Source: an uncultured Clostridia bacterium
GTDB taxonomy: Bacteria; Bacillota; Clostridia; Christensenellales; Pumilibacteraceae
Assembly (NCBI GenBank): GCA_947598585.1
Contig: CANQFK010000001.1
Location: forward strand, 83,345 to 147,344
Direction: 5' to 3'
Length of the DNA stretch: 64,000 nucleotides
Below are positions 37,400-45,704 of the stretch, piece by piece. The translations under genes and the position numbers were made by a program. Position 1 is the stretch's first letter, and each line of letters starts with the position of its first letter. The notes under the pieces are model-generated. The model was not told the DNA's origin, did not search any database, and saw nothing but the letters and a program-made list of their open reading frames with translations.

Positions 37400-39037
37400 A
37401 TGGTTAAATCGATAACTGGCAATATGTTTCGTAAAATGATTTTGAACGGAGCTAAGCTGATAGACTTGAACAAGGAGCATGTGGACGCGCTGAACGTCTT
37501 TCCCGTTCCCGACGGAGATACGGGTACAAACATGTCGCTTACAATGCTGTCGGCTGCCAAGGAAGTCACGAACTGTCAAAGCAACAAAATGCTCGACATT
37601 TGCGACGCGTTGAGCAAGGGCGCCCTCAGAGGAGCGAGAGGCAACAGCGGCGTAATACTCAGTCAGATACTCAAAGGCATGGCTTCGGTCATGGCTGCAA
37701 ACGAAACTATCACTCCCAAAGCGTTTGCAAAGGGATTGGAAAAAGGTACTTCGGTCGCATATATGGCGGTCACCAAACCCAAAGAAGGTACGATCCTTAC
37801 CGTCGTTAAGGCGATGAGCGAGTACGCGGCAAAGAATGCCAAAAAGACCGATATGGAAACTTTGATGAAAGATACCATAGCGGCGGGCGAAGAGGCATTG
37901 AAACTCACTCCCGAGTTATTGCCTATATTGAAAAAAGCGGGAGTGGTAGATGCCGGCGGCAGAGGTTTGCTTATTATAATGCAAGGCTTTTACAATGTTA
38001 TTGCCGGCATAGAGGAAGAGAATATAGAGTTTGACGACAAGGTCAAACGTGAATCGATATCCAAATATACCGAAGAGGCGCATTTTGATATTACCGATCT
38101 TTCGGACATCGAATTTGCATATTGCACGGAGTTCTTCATCATAAATATGCACAAATGGACTACCGAAGCGGATATCGACAGATTCAGGGAAAAACTCATG
38201 ACCATAGGCGATTGCGTCCTTGTCATCGGCGACCTTTCCATGGTAAAGGTGCACGTTCACTCAAATCAACCCGGTCTTGTGCTTACTCATGCGCTCGAAC
38301 TCGGCGAACTTGACAAACTCAAAATAGAGAATATGCTCGAACAGAACAGGGCTATACTCAATAAAAAGAAAGAGGAACTCAAACCTTATGGACTTGTTTC
38401 CGTTTGCGCGGGCGAGGGACTTGCCGCAATATTCAAGGATCTGCTTGTGGACAATATTATCGAGGGCGGTCAGACCATGAACCCAAGCGCGGCGGACATA
38501 GCGCGCGCGTGCGATTCTATCGCGGCGGAAAATATTTTTGTATTCCCCAACAACAAGAATATAATCCTTGCCGCCGAACAAGCGAAAAATATCTCAAAGC
38601 GAAAACTTACCATAATCCCGACGGTGAATGTGCCGCAAGGACTTTCCGCCGTGCTGGCATTCAATCCCGAGGATACGCTCGAAAACAATATTCAGTTTAT
38701 GACCGACGCAATAAACGGCATAAGAGCAGGCATGGTAACTTATGCGGTAAGAAGTACGAATATCAACGATATGGAACTCAAAGAGGGCGATATAATCGGC
38801 ATCGATTCCAAGGATATTGTCGCCAAGGGACCTGAGGTCAAAGAGGTGACCACGGAACTTGTGGACAAGATGATGACGAATGACGTTTCCAATATAACGC
38901 TTTATTTCGGCAATAATGTCAAGGAAGAGGAAGCGAACGACGTTGCTCAGGAACTCACCAAAAAATACAAACGATGCGACGTCGATATTCACTTCGGCGG
39001 ACAGCCTTTGTATTATTATATAATTTCGTTAGAATAA
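37400..39037 (+). CDS. fakA: Fatty acid kinase catalytic subunit FakA (DAK2/DegV type)
   Basis: A 545-residue protein. The N-terminal DAK2 (DhaL-like) domain has NVFPVPDGDTGTNMSLTM near residue 35, which binds ATP and magnesium, and GALRGARGNSGVILSQ. The middle region corresponds to the zinc-containing FakA_M domain (STEFFI-like region CTEFFIINM, HVHS). The C-terminal half is DegV-like. FakA phosphorylates fatty acids held by FakB/DegV proteins, feeding phospholipid synthesis. A DegV protein end lies at the left edge of the window. The gene follows asp23 in the conserved pair and ends at a hairpin. Confidence 0.93.
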   Translation: MVKSITGNMFRKMILNGAKLIDLNKEHVDALNVFPVPDGDTGTNMSLTMLSAAKEVTNCQSNKMLDICDALSKGALRGARGNSGVILSQILKGMASVMAANETITPKAFAKGLEKGTSVAYMAVTKPKEGTILTVVKAMSEYAAKNAKKTDMETLMKDTIAAGEEALKLTPELLPILKKAGVVDAGGRGLLIIMQGFYNVIAGIEEENIEFDDKVKRESISKYTEEAHFDITDLSDIEFAYCTEFFIINMHKWTTEADIDRFREKLMTIGDCVLVIGDLSMVKVHVHSNQPGLVLTHALELGELDKLKIENMLEQNRAILNKKKEELKPYGLVSVCAGEGLAAIFKDLLVDNIIEGGQTMNPSAADIARACDSIAAENIFVFPNNKNIILAAEQAKNISKRKLTIIPTVNVPQGLSAVLAFNPEDTLENNIQFMTDAINGIRAGMVTYAVRSTNINDMELKEGDIIGIDSKDIVAKGPEVKEVTTELVDKMMTNDVSNITLYFGNNVKEEEANDVAQELTKKYKRCDVDIHFGGQPLYYYIISLE

Positions 39038-39044
39038 TAAATCA

Positions 39045-39078
39045 AAGAGAGGGACGCGCAGATCCCTCTCTTAGTTTA
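39045..39078 (+). terminator. Hairpin terminator after fakA
   Basis: AAGAGAGGGA (39045-39054) pairs perfectly with TCCCTCTCTT (39063-39072); the following T-tract is weak (AGTTTAT). Confidence 0.6.
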
Positions 39079-39139
39079 TATGGCAGGATCTGTCGGTTTA
39101 GCCGATCGAATGGCTTAATACAAGAATACTTTTTTATTT

Positions 39140-41095
39140 ATGCTTTTTGAGGAAATAAAAGGTTTAGGGACAAAACGAATACAAAAACTCAGAGAGGCGG
39201 GGCTTACCTCGCCGTCGGATCTGCTTACCGTTTTTCCGAGCAAATATATCTTTCCCGAAAGCAAAATGGGCGATTTTTCGGCGGGCGACGAGGCTGCGCT
39301 CATTGTAAAGTGCATAAATGACCCCGTATGCAAATTCGTCAGAAAAGGATTGTCATTTGTGCGCGCCGAATTTACCGACGGCGTCACGGAAGTGAGTTGC
39401 GTATGGTTCAATCAGCCGTTTGTAAAAAAGCAAATATTTATAGACAAGCGGTACGCAATAGTCGGCAGAGTAAAAAAGGCGGGAAGTAAAAACGAAATTT
39501 ATGTTTCCGCTATGACTTCGGTGGATAACGACGGCGATATTGTAACGATTTACAGACCGTATAACGGGATCCCCGCAAAGATCATAAAGGACGCAATATA
39601 TCAGATCTTGGATAAAGTCACCATTCAAGGACAGATTTCGGACGAAATTTGCTTTGAAAATGACCTTTTGCCAATGAATTATTGCATAAATGCCATTCAC
39701 AGACCGAAATTGCGTTCCGATCTGCTAAAAGCCAAGATGAGCGCCGCCATACAGATCTTGTCGTACAATATCGCGGTTTTTAAGTATATAAAAGGTCGGG
39801 ACGTCTTAAAAAAGAGCAAGCAATATAAAGACAACGGAGCGGCTTTAAAGAAAGCGATAAGTTCGTTGCCTTTTGAATTGACCGAGGATCAATCATGCGC
39901 GCTTAAAAGCATTATCGCCGATCTTCATTCCGCAAAAAAGATGAACAGGCTTATAGAGGGGGACGTCGGTTGCGGCAAGACGATAGTCGCATTTTTGGCG
40001 ATGTACTATGTCGCCTTGTCCGGATATCAGGCGGCGATGATGGCGCCCACCGAGATCCTCGCTCGTCAGCATTATGCCAAGGCGCTTGATTTTTTCGGAA
40101 AATCGGGAATAAAATGCGAACTCATTTGCGGAAGTCAAGGCCGCGACAGGAGAGCGGAGGCGCTTTTCAATATCGAAACGGGCAATGCGCAGATCGTCAT
40201 AGGCACGCACGCGCTGTTTCAGGGCGCCGTCGTTTTTAAGAATCTGGCGCTTACGGTCGCCGACGAACAGCAACGTTTCGGCGTCGAACAGCGAGGCAGT
40301 CTGGAAAACAAAGGCGATTATGTGGACAGCTTGGTCATGTCCGCAACTCCCATTCCGCGAACGCTCGCTTTGACTTTGTACGGGGATCTCGATATTTCGC
40401 TCATAAAAACTTTGCCTTTGAACAAGGCGAAAATCGCCACGAAATTTGTTCCGAAACATAAGGAACAGAGCATGATAGATTATGTCTATCGCAAGTCGTT
40501 GGATGGCGAAAAGACATATATCGTTTGCCCGCGAGTGGACGACGATGACAGTATTTCGGCTGTTGCCGTATATAAAGAATTGAAAGCTAAGTACGGTGAC
40601 ATCGTGGGTGTGGTGTACGGGCAAATGAACGACGCCGAAAAAAATTCCGTCATGGATCGGTTCGCCTCGGGAAAAATCAAAATTTTGGTTTGTACGACTG
40701 TCATAGAGGTGGGGATCGATGTGCCCGACGCTGTAAACATGATAATATATGACGCGGAAACATACGGATTAAGTCAACTTCACCAGCTGCGCGGAAGAGT
40801 GGGCAGAGGCGATAAGGACAGCTATTGCTTTATCGTAAGCAAGTATGACGATCCCGACGAAAGGTTGAGATATTTCATAAGGACAAGCAATGGCTTCGAA
40901 CTTGCCGAATACGACTTTAAGGTGCGCGGCGCGGGCGATTTTTTGGGTAAAAGGCAACATGGCGCGGATCCTATTTTCGGAGATATAGGGATCAACGAGG
41001 AGATCCTTTCCCGCGCAAAACTTCTTGCGGACAAGATCGACGTTGATGATAACAACGGTTCATTCGAATATATAAAAGGATTGACGCTCAATTGA
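39140..41095 (+). CDS. recG: ATP-dependent DNA helicase RecG
   Basis: A 651-residue helicase that remodels stalled forks and Holliday junctions. The N-terminal wedge/OB region covers residues 1-~230. Walker A is GDVGCGKT, the DExH box is DEQQRFGVEQR, then SATPIPRT. Motifs V and VI are TTVIEVGIDVPDA and QLRGRVGRG. The C-terminal TRG segment has RTSNGFELAEYDFKVRGAGDFLGKRQHG. The start at 39140 has a poor ribosome binding site, but the sequence begins with LFEEIKGLGTKRIQKLREAGL as RecG should. It overlaps comEC by 4 bases. Confidence 0.95.
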   Translation: MLFEEIKGLGTKRIQKLREAGLTSPSDLLTVFPSKYIFPESKMGDFSAGDEAALIVKCINDPVCKFVRKGLSFVRAEFTDGVTEVSCVWFNQPFVKKQIFIDKRYAIVGRVKKAGSKNEIYVSAMTSVDNDGDIVTIYRPYNGIPAKIIKDAIYQILDKVTIQGQISDEICFENDLLPMNYCINAIHRPKLRSDLLKAKMSAAIQILSYNIAVFKYIKGRDVLKKSKQYKDNGAALKKAISSLPFELTEDQSCALKSIIADLHSAKKMNRLIEGDVGCGKTIVAFLAMYYVALSGYQAAMMAPTEILARQHYAKALDFFGKSGIKCELICGSQGRDRRAEALFNIETGNAQIVIGTHALFQGAVVFKNLALTVADEQQRFGVEQRGSLENKGDYVDSLVMSATPIPRTLALTLYGDLDISLIKTLPLNKAKIATKFVPKHKEQSMIDYVYRKSLDGEKTYIVCPRVDDDDSISAVAVYKELKAKYGDIVGVVYGQMNDAEKNSVMDRFASGKIKILVCTTVIEVGIDVPDAVNMIIYDAETYGLSQLHQLRGRVGRGDKDSYCFIVSKYDDPDERLRYFIRTSNGFELAEYDFKVRGAGDFLGKRQHGADPIFGDIGINEEILSRAKLLADKIDVDDNNGSFEYIKGLTLN

Positions 41096-42621
41096 TAAAA
41101 CGGGTAAATTTTCGAAGTTTTGTATATTCGATGGTACTTTTGATGCTGTCGATATTCTGTTGTCTGTTCGCGCTGAGAATACCTTGGCTCGGCGTTTTGC
41201 TTTTGTGCGTTACGATCATATTGCCCACGGTCCTGGCGATAGCAAAGAGAAAGAAAATACTCGAATTTAAGTTTGTAACCGTATTGTTTACCACGTCGCT
41301 TTGTATAATCTCGACAATATTGTTCTTTGTCAATGTCTATACCTGGACGCCGTCCGAAATAATTTCGGGGAATAAATATGCTATAGAGGGGACTGTAGAT
41401 GACTGTTATGATTCCGATGACGTAAAAGTGGTCGTTCTCAAAGATCTGAAAATCGGGATAAAAGCGGTAAAAGGCAAGATGACTTTGAGCGTCTATAATG
41501 GCGGGGAATTTGATGACTCATGTATAGGTCATAGATTGAGTTGCGAGTGCATTGTATATAAAAATAATCTTATAGTCGATAACAAAGTAAACGATATGGC
41601 GCTGAATAACGATATAAGATATTCGGCGTCGATCAACTTCAAATATATATCAAAGACGATATGTTCGCCCGATCTTATCTCCAAGATCGATATTTTTATC
41701 AAGCATAAACTTATAGATGCCATGGGGACGGAAAACGGGCTTGTCGCATACGGAATGTTGACAGGCAATAAGAGCGGTATACCCGATGATATTGCCGACG
41801 CATTCTCCGTTGCGGGCGTGGCTCATATTCTGGCTGTTTCGGGACTTCATATCGGATTTTTGATGACGATCGTCATGTTTTTGTTGAGAAAACTGAAAGT
41901 CCGAAGGTTGCCGTCCTTTTTGATTGGGGCCGTGATAATGTTTGCTTATGCGCTTTTGGCGGGTTTTTCTCCCTCGGTCACGAGAGCGGCGATAATGTGC
42001 GTGGTGGGAAGCGGCGCAGTACTTTTCGGAGAACAGCAAGACCCGTTTAATTCGCTCGGTTTTGCAAGTACGATCATGTTGACGTTTTCACCGTTGTTGC
42101 TGTTCAATATCGGATTTATTATGAGCGTGGGCGCGGTATTTGCCATAGTAAATTTTACACCCGTCTTTACAAGAGGGCTGACCAAAATCGGTCTTAATGA
42201 AAAACTATGCAACGCAATATCGGTATCTGCGGCAGCTCAACTTGGGATATTTCCCGCCGTTGTTTGGGCTTTCGGCGCGTTGCAAACGTATTCGCTGCTT
42301 ATAAATATCGTGCTTATGCCGCTTATGAGCGCCGCGTTTATGCTAACTTTCGTGACTTTGATCCTGTCGATAATAATTCCGCCGCTCGGGTTTACATTGA
42401 TCTTGTCCGGTGGCATAATAAAAGTGTTGATCGTGGCGGCAACTTTTTGTGCTACGCTACCGTATGCGCAGATAGGGATAACCTCGTCGATCATAGTGAT
42501 GTTTCTTTATCCGTTCTATTTCGCAATTGGCGATTTCTTCAACTGTAAGCATAAAAGGGCTTTGGTCGGAGTGGGCGGCACGCTTGCAGCCTTGACCATT
42601 ATCTTTCTTATTGTTGTATAA
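41092..42621 (+). CDS. comEC: ComEC/Rec2 family competence-type membrane protein, without metallo-beta-lactamase domain
   Basis: A 509-residue polytopic membrane protein. The N-terminal membrane segments and an OB-like DUF4131 region (about 90-190) precede the Competence domain (from ~220), with the signature AFSVAGVAHILAVSGLHIG and GFSPSVTRAAIMC. In transforming bacteria ComEC forms the channel for single-stranded DNA. The usual C-terminal metallo-beta-lactamase domain (about 250 residues) is missing, and the protein stops after the last membrane segments. Start is TTG 41092 overlapping recG stop. Whether this organism takes up DNA is unknown. Confidence 0.88.
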   Translation: MIKRVNFRSFVYSMVLLMLSIFCCLFALRIPWLGVLLLCVTIILPTVLAIAKRKKILEFKFVTVLFTTSLCIISTILFFVNVYTWTPSEIISGNKYAIEGTVDDCYDSDDVKVVVLKDLKIGIKAVKGKMTLSVYNGGEFDDSCIGHRLSCECIVYKNNLIVDNKVNDMALNNDIRYSASINFKYISKTICSPDLISKIDIFIKHKLIDAMGTENGLVAYGMLTGNKSGIPDDIADAFSVAGVAHILAVSGLHIGFLMTIVMFLLRKLKVRRLPSFLIGAVIMFAYALLAGFSPSVTRAAIMCVVGSGAVLFGEQQDPFNSLGFASTIMLTFSPLLLFNIGFIMSVGAVFAIVNFTPVFTRGLTKIGLNEKLCNAISVSAAAQLGIFPAVVWAFGALQTYSLLINIVLMPLMSAAFMLTFVTLILSIIIPPLGFTLILSGGIIKVLIVAATFCATLPYAQIGITSSIIVMFLYPFYFAIGDFFNCKHKRALVGVGGTLAALTIIFLIVV

Positions 42622-42625
42622 TTCG

Positions 42626-42648
42626 CTTGTTATGTCTGACATAATAAG
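42626..42648. promoter_or_regulatory. Palindromic operator candidate upstream of ytfI-ytfJ-dacF
   Basis: A 23-base near-perfect palindrome with core TTATGTC-T-GACATAA (7-bp arms around one base). It overlaps a possible -35 (CTGACA, 42636-42641) of the promoter below. The shape is like sites of dimeric GntR/FadR-type regulators. A second, perfect 23-base copy of the same palindrome lies inside dacF at 44493-44515. Confidence 0.45.
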
Positions 42649-42662
42649 TGTGTTGTTATAAA
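42636..42662 (+). promoter_or_regulatory. Promoter candidate for ytfI-ytfJ-dacF
   Basis: CTGACA at 42636-42641 with a short 15-base spacer to an extended -10 TGTTATAAA (42654-42662). The operator candidate covers the -35. Confidence 0.4.
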
Positions 42663-42704
42663 TAATATAGATTAAAAAGCGATTAAATTGCAAAATATAG
42701 CAAT

Positions 42705-43277
42705 ATGTTAACAACTGTATGTATAACGTTGACGATATTGAGCATTTTGTCATTTAGCATTATTTCCGAGGTAAGATTGAGTTTTAACATTTATGAAAAG
42801 CAAAACTCGATAGCCTTTTTTTTGTTTGGCATAAAAGTGGTGGCAATAGATATAAAATTCGAAGGCAACGATTTCGACACTTTTAAAATTCTGTTGATGA
42901 ACAAAGAGAAAGTTATTTTAGCTTTGGATCTTAAACAAATGGATCGAAATACGACAAAGGACGCATTAAAACAGGCGCTTCCCAATCCGTTTTACAATCT
43001 GGATATTATCGAGATTGAAGCATATGCGGAATACGGAGATAGTAACGCTTTTCGCACCGCAATGATCGCCGCTATATTAAAGAATTTGTTCGGCGGCGCT
43101 TTGCTCTACGTTCTATCGACGCAAAGAGTAAAGACTCTGAGCGAAGTAAAGGCAAATTTTGATAGCAGAGCATTGATTTTACGCGCCAGTGGCATATTTT
43201 GCATAACATTGGCAGACATTATATACGGTATGATTTTCAGTAAGAAAGGAGAAAAGAATAATGATATTGGAAAATGA
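42705..43277 (+). CDS. DUF2953 membrane-associated protein (YtfI-like)
   Basis: A 190-residue protein with one N-terminal membrane segment (about 3-20) and the conserved beta stretch AFFLFGIKVVAIDI. A middle helix-rich region follows, then YAEYGDSNAFRTAMIAAIL and a C-terminal hydrophobic helix. In Bacilli and Clostridia this family lies directly upstream of ytfJ, as here, with a 17-base overlap. Its role is unknown but sporulation or envelope related by context. No ribosome binding site is visible before ATG 42705. Confidence 0.72.
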   Translation: MLTTVCITLTILSILSFSIISEVRLSFNIYEKQNSIAFFLFGIKVVAIDIKFEGNDFDTFKILLMNKEKVILALDLKQMDRNTTKDALKQALPNPFYNLDIIEIEAYAEYGDSNAFRTAMIAAILKNLFGGALLYVLSTQRVKTLSEVKANFDSRALILRASGIFCITLADIIYGMIFSKKGEKNNDIGK

Positions 43278-43641
43278 TCGACCCATAGAGAGATTGATGG
43301 ACAATGCGCTCGTAAAAATACGAAGTTTTGTTGACGCCGATACGGTAGTCGGAACGCCTGTTACCACTGCGGACGGGACTTCGATAATTCCCATAAGTCG
43401 CGTCAGCATGGGATTTTTAACGGGCGGCGGCGAATACAGCGATCTGTCTGCCGATCAAAAAGGAGAATTTCCTTTTGCGGGAGGAAGCGGAGCAGGCGTG
43501 TCTGTGCAACCGATAGGATTTTTGGTTAGCGACGGCAAGGGAATAAAACTCGTCAATATCAACGAGAAAAACCCGTTGGAAAAACTTATGGATATTGCGC
43601 CCGACGTTGTAGAGGCCATAATGGGCAAAGTGAAAAAATGA
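43261..43641 (+). CDS. ytfJ: GerW family sporulation protein YtfJ
   Basis: A 126-residue GerW/YtfJ protein. Diagnostic segments are RPIERLMDNALVKIRSFVDADTVVG, GTSIIPISRVSMGF, the glycine-rich AGGSGAGVSVQPIGFLV, and the end LEKLMDIAPDVVEAIM. In Bacillus it is made in the spore and needed for efficient germination. AAAGGAG lies upstream, and it overlaps both neighbours (ytfI by 17, dacF by 4 bases). With SpoVM it is the second sporulation marker in the window. Confidence 0.94.
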   Translation: MILENDRPIERLMDNALVKIRSFVDADTVVGTPVTTADGTSIIPISRVSMGFLTGGGEYSDLSADQKGEFPFAGGSGAGVSVQPIGFLVSDGKGIKLVNINEKNPLEKLMDIAPDVVEAIMGKVKK

Positions 43642-44798
43642 AAACGTTTATTCGCAGATTTTGTATTTTGCTCATTTTGCTGTTGTGCGTAGGCAGCGGT
43701 GTGCGATATTTTTCCAAGGCAGAATATGCGGAAGATATTTCGCTCAATAACGTGGTGGCGATCCCGAACGTGCAATGTTCGGCAAGCGGAATGGCAATGC
43801 TCGAACTTGACAGCGGCAGGATCATTATGCAAAAAAGCGCCGACAAGCGTCTGCCTATGGCAAGCACAACAAAGATAATGACAGCCATAACAGTCATAGA
43901 GCATACCAAAAGTTTGGATAAGACGGTCGTCATACCTGATGAGGCTGTCGGAGTGGAGGGCTCGTCGATATATCTTCAACATGGTGAAGAACTCAGCATA
44001 AGGGATCTGTTGTACGGGCTCATGTTGCAATCGGGCAACGATTGCGCCGTCGCGCTTGCCATTACGGTAGGCGGAAGCGTGGAAAATTTTGCCGATATGA
44101 TGAATGTGCTCGCTCAACAGATAGGAGCGAAAAATACCCATTTCGTCAATCCGCACGGTCTGCATGACGACGACCACTATACCACGGCTTACGACTTGGC
44201 TCTCATTTCCGCATATGCGATGCGCAATCCCGTATTTGCCGAAATAGTAGGCACAAAGATGTATAAAACCACTTGGAAAGATCACGATTACGGCAGGGTG
44301 ATAGTAAACAAAAATAAAATACTTTCCACATTCGAGGGCGGTAATGGGATCAAAACGGGCTTTACCAAAAAAGCGGGCAGATGTCTTGTTTCGTCCGCAG
44401 AAAGAAACGGCAAAACATTGATATGCGTTGTGCTCAATTGCGGTCCCATGTTTGAAGAGTGTTCATCTCTTATGGAAATGGCATTCGACAAGCTGATTAT
44501 GTCTGACATAATCAGTACAAATACGCCTTTGAACAATATAAAAGTCAAAGGCGGCAAGCAAGAATTTGTCAATGTCGGGCTCGAATCCGTGTTCCGATAT
44601 CCGTTGACCGAATCCGAGATGGAAGAATTGAGGTTCGAGTTCGATTTGCCGAGCGAGATCTCCGCTCCGGTGAAAAAGGGTGAACGAATAGGAAAAATTC
44701 ATATTTACCTTGAAAATCGGTTGCTTTTTTCCGAAGATTTGTTTACTATGGATAATGTCGAAAAGAAATCGTTTTGGGATTGGATAGTCGGTAAATGA
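43638..44798 (+). CDS. dacF: Serine-type D-alanyl-D-alanine carboxypeptidase (DacF-like)
   Basis: A 386-residue low-molecular-weight penicillin-binding protein that trims the terminal D-Ala of peptidoglycan side chains. An N-terminal signal or anchor (residues 6-22) is followed by the three active-site motifs: STTK (S76-K79), SGN (132-134) and KTG (239-241). The C-terminal ~110 residues form a PBP5_C-type beta domain, with a short terminal helix near FWDWIV. Its link to ytfJ suggests a role in spore cortex or sporulating cell wall. A perfect 23-base palindrome occurs within its coding sequence at 44493-44515. Confidence 0.93.
   Translation: MKTFIRRFCILLILLLCVGSGVRYFSKAEYAEDISLNNVVAIPNVQCSASGMAMLELDSGRIIMQKSADKRLPMASTTKIMTAITVIEHTKSLDKTVVIPDEAVGVEGSSIYLQHGEELSIRDLLYGLMLQSGNDCAVALAITVGGSVENFADMMNVLAQQIGAKNTHFVNPHGLHDDDHYTTAYDLALISAYAMRNPVFAEIVGTKMYKTTWKDHDYGRVIVNKNKILSTFEGGNGIKTGFTKKAGRCLVSSAERNGKTLICVVLNCGPMFEECSSLMEMAFDKLIMSDIISTNTPLNNIKVKGGKQEFVNVGLESVFRYPLTESEMEELRFEFDLPSEISAPVKKGERIGKIHIYLENRLLFSEDLFTMDNVEKKSFWDWIVGK
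44493..44515. other. Perfect palindrome inside dacF, same core as the upstream operator candidate
   Basis: 11-bp arms CTGATTATGTC and GACATAATCAG around a single T. It shares the 15-base core found at 42630-42644. The codons here read LIMSDIIS, so coincidence is possible. Confidence 0.4.
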
Positions 44799-44830
44799 TT
44801 TTCGGCAAATAATTCATAAGGACATTTGCC

Positions 44831-45535
44831 ATGAGGATAAACAAATTTCTTGCGGAATGCGGATTGTCGAGCCGCAGAAAATGCGAAACGTTCGTGCTTG
44901 AAAAAAGAGTCAAGGTCAACGGTAAAACCATAACCGAACTCAGTACCGAAGTCGGGGCAAACGATATAGTTACGGTGGACGATATCAGAGTCGCGCCCAT
45001 AAAGAAACATGTATATATAATGATGAACAAGCCGAAAGGCTATATTTGCTCCGCGAGCGACGAACACGACCGTAAGACGGTCCTCGATCTTATCAAAGAT
45101 CATAACGAGCGAATATTCCCCGTGGGCAGATTGGACTATGACACCGAAGGGCTTTTGATACTCACAACCGACGGCGATCTGGCAAATCGTATATCGCATC
45201 CCCGCAACGAGATATCCAAGACGTACATTGCCAAGGTCGAGGGCGCGGTAGACGAGGCGTTGATAGACAAATTGCGCGGCGGAGTGGTCATAGACGGGAC
45301 GAAGACCAAAAAGTGCAGAATAAAACTTCTCGAATTCAAGAACGGAATGAGCCGCTATGAGGTGATAATATCCGAGGGGCGCAACAGGCAGGTAAGAAAG
45401 ATGTTCGAAAGCATCAATAAGGAAGTCGTATTCTTGAAAAGAGTCGCGATAGGCGATCTCAGATTGCGCGGGCTGAGGCGAGGAGAATACAGGGATCTCT
45501 ATCCCGAAGAAGTCAATTATTTAAAGATGGTTTGA
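44831..45535 (+). CDS. rluB: Ribosomal large subunit pseudouridine synthase RluB family
   Basis: A 234-residue RsuA/RluB pseudouridine synthase acting on rRNA. The N-terminal S4 domain spans residues 1-60 (MRINKFLAECGLSSRRKCE). The catalytic aspartate is in GRLDYDTEGLLILTTDGDLANR, and the end has SEGRNRQVRKMFE and VVFLKRVAIG. Normal length. AAGGA precedes ATG. A perfect terminator follows. Confidence 0.95.
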   Translation: MRINKFLAECGLSSRRKCETFVLEKRVKVNGKTITELSTEVGANDIVTVDDIRVAPIKKHVYIMMNKPKGYICSASDEHDRKTVLDLIKDHNERIFPVGRLDYDTEGLLILTTDGDLANRISHPRNEISKTYIAKVEGAVDEALIDKLRGGVVIDGTKTKKCRIKLLEFKNGMSRYEVIISEGRNRQVRKMFESINKEVVFLKRVAIGDLRLRGLRRGEYRDLYPEEVNYLKMV

Positions 45536-45540
45536 TATTT

Positions 45541-45568
45541 ACGGCTCCGATCGGAGCCGTTATTTTAT
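45541..45568 (+). terminator. Rho-independent terminator after rluB
   Basis: A perfect 20-base palindrome, ACGGCTCCGATCGGAGCCGT, followed by TATTTTAT. Confidence 0.85.
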
Positions 45569-45621
45569 GCCCGCAAACGAAGAAAAATTTCAGACTTTGC
45601 TTTATTGCGCCGCGTATTTGC

Positions 45622-45650
45622 TTGCATTTTAATTTTATTATGTATATAAT
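45622..45650 (+). promoter_or_regulatory. Sigma-A promoter for the decarboxylase operon
   Basis: TTGCAT at 45622-45627, 17-base spacer, perfect TATAAT at 45645-45650, about 55 bases before the first start codon. Confidence 0.78.
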
Positions 45651-45704
45651 TGTAACGTGGAAGTTTGAGGTAATGAACTTCCAATAATAATCGGAGGCTT
45701 TTTA

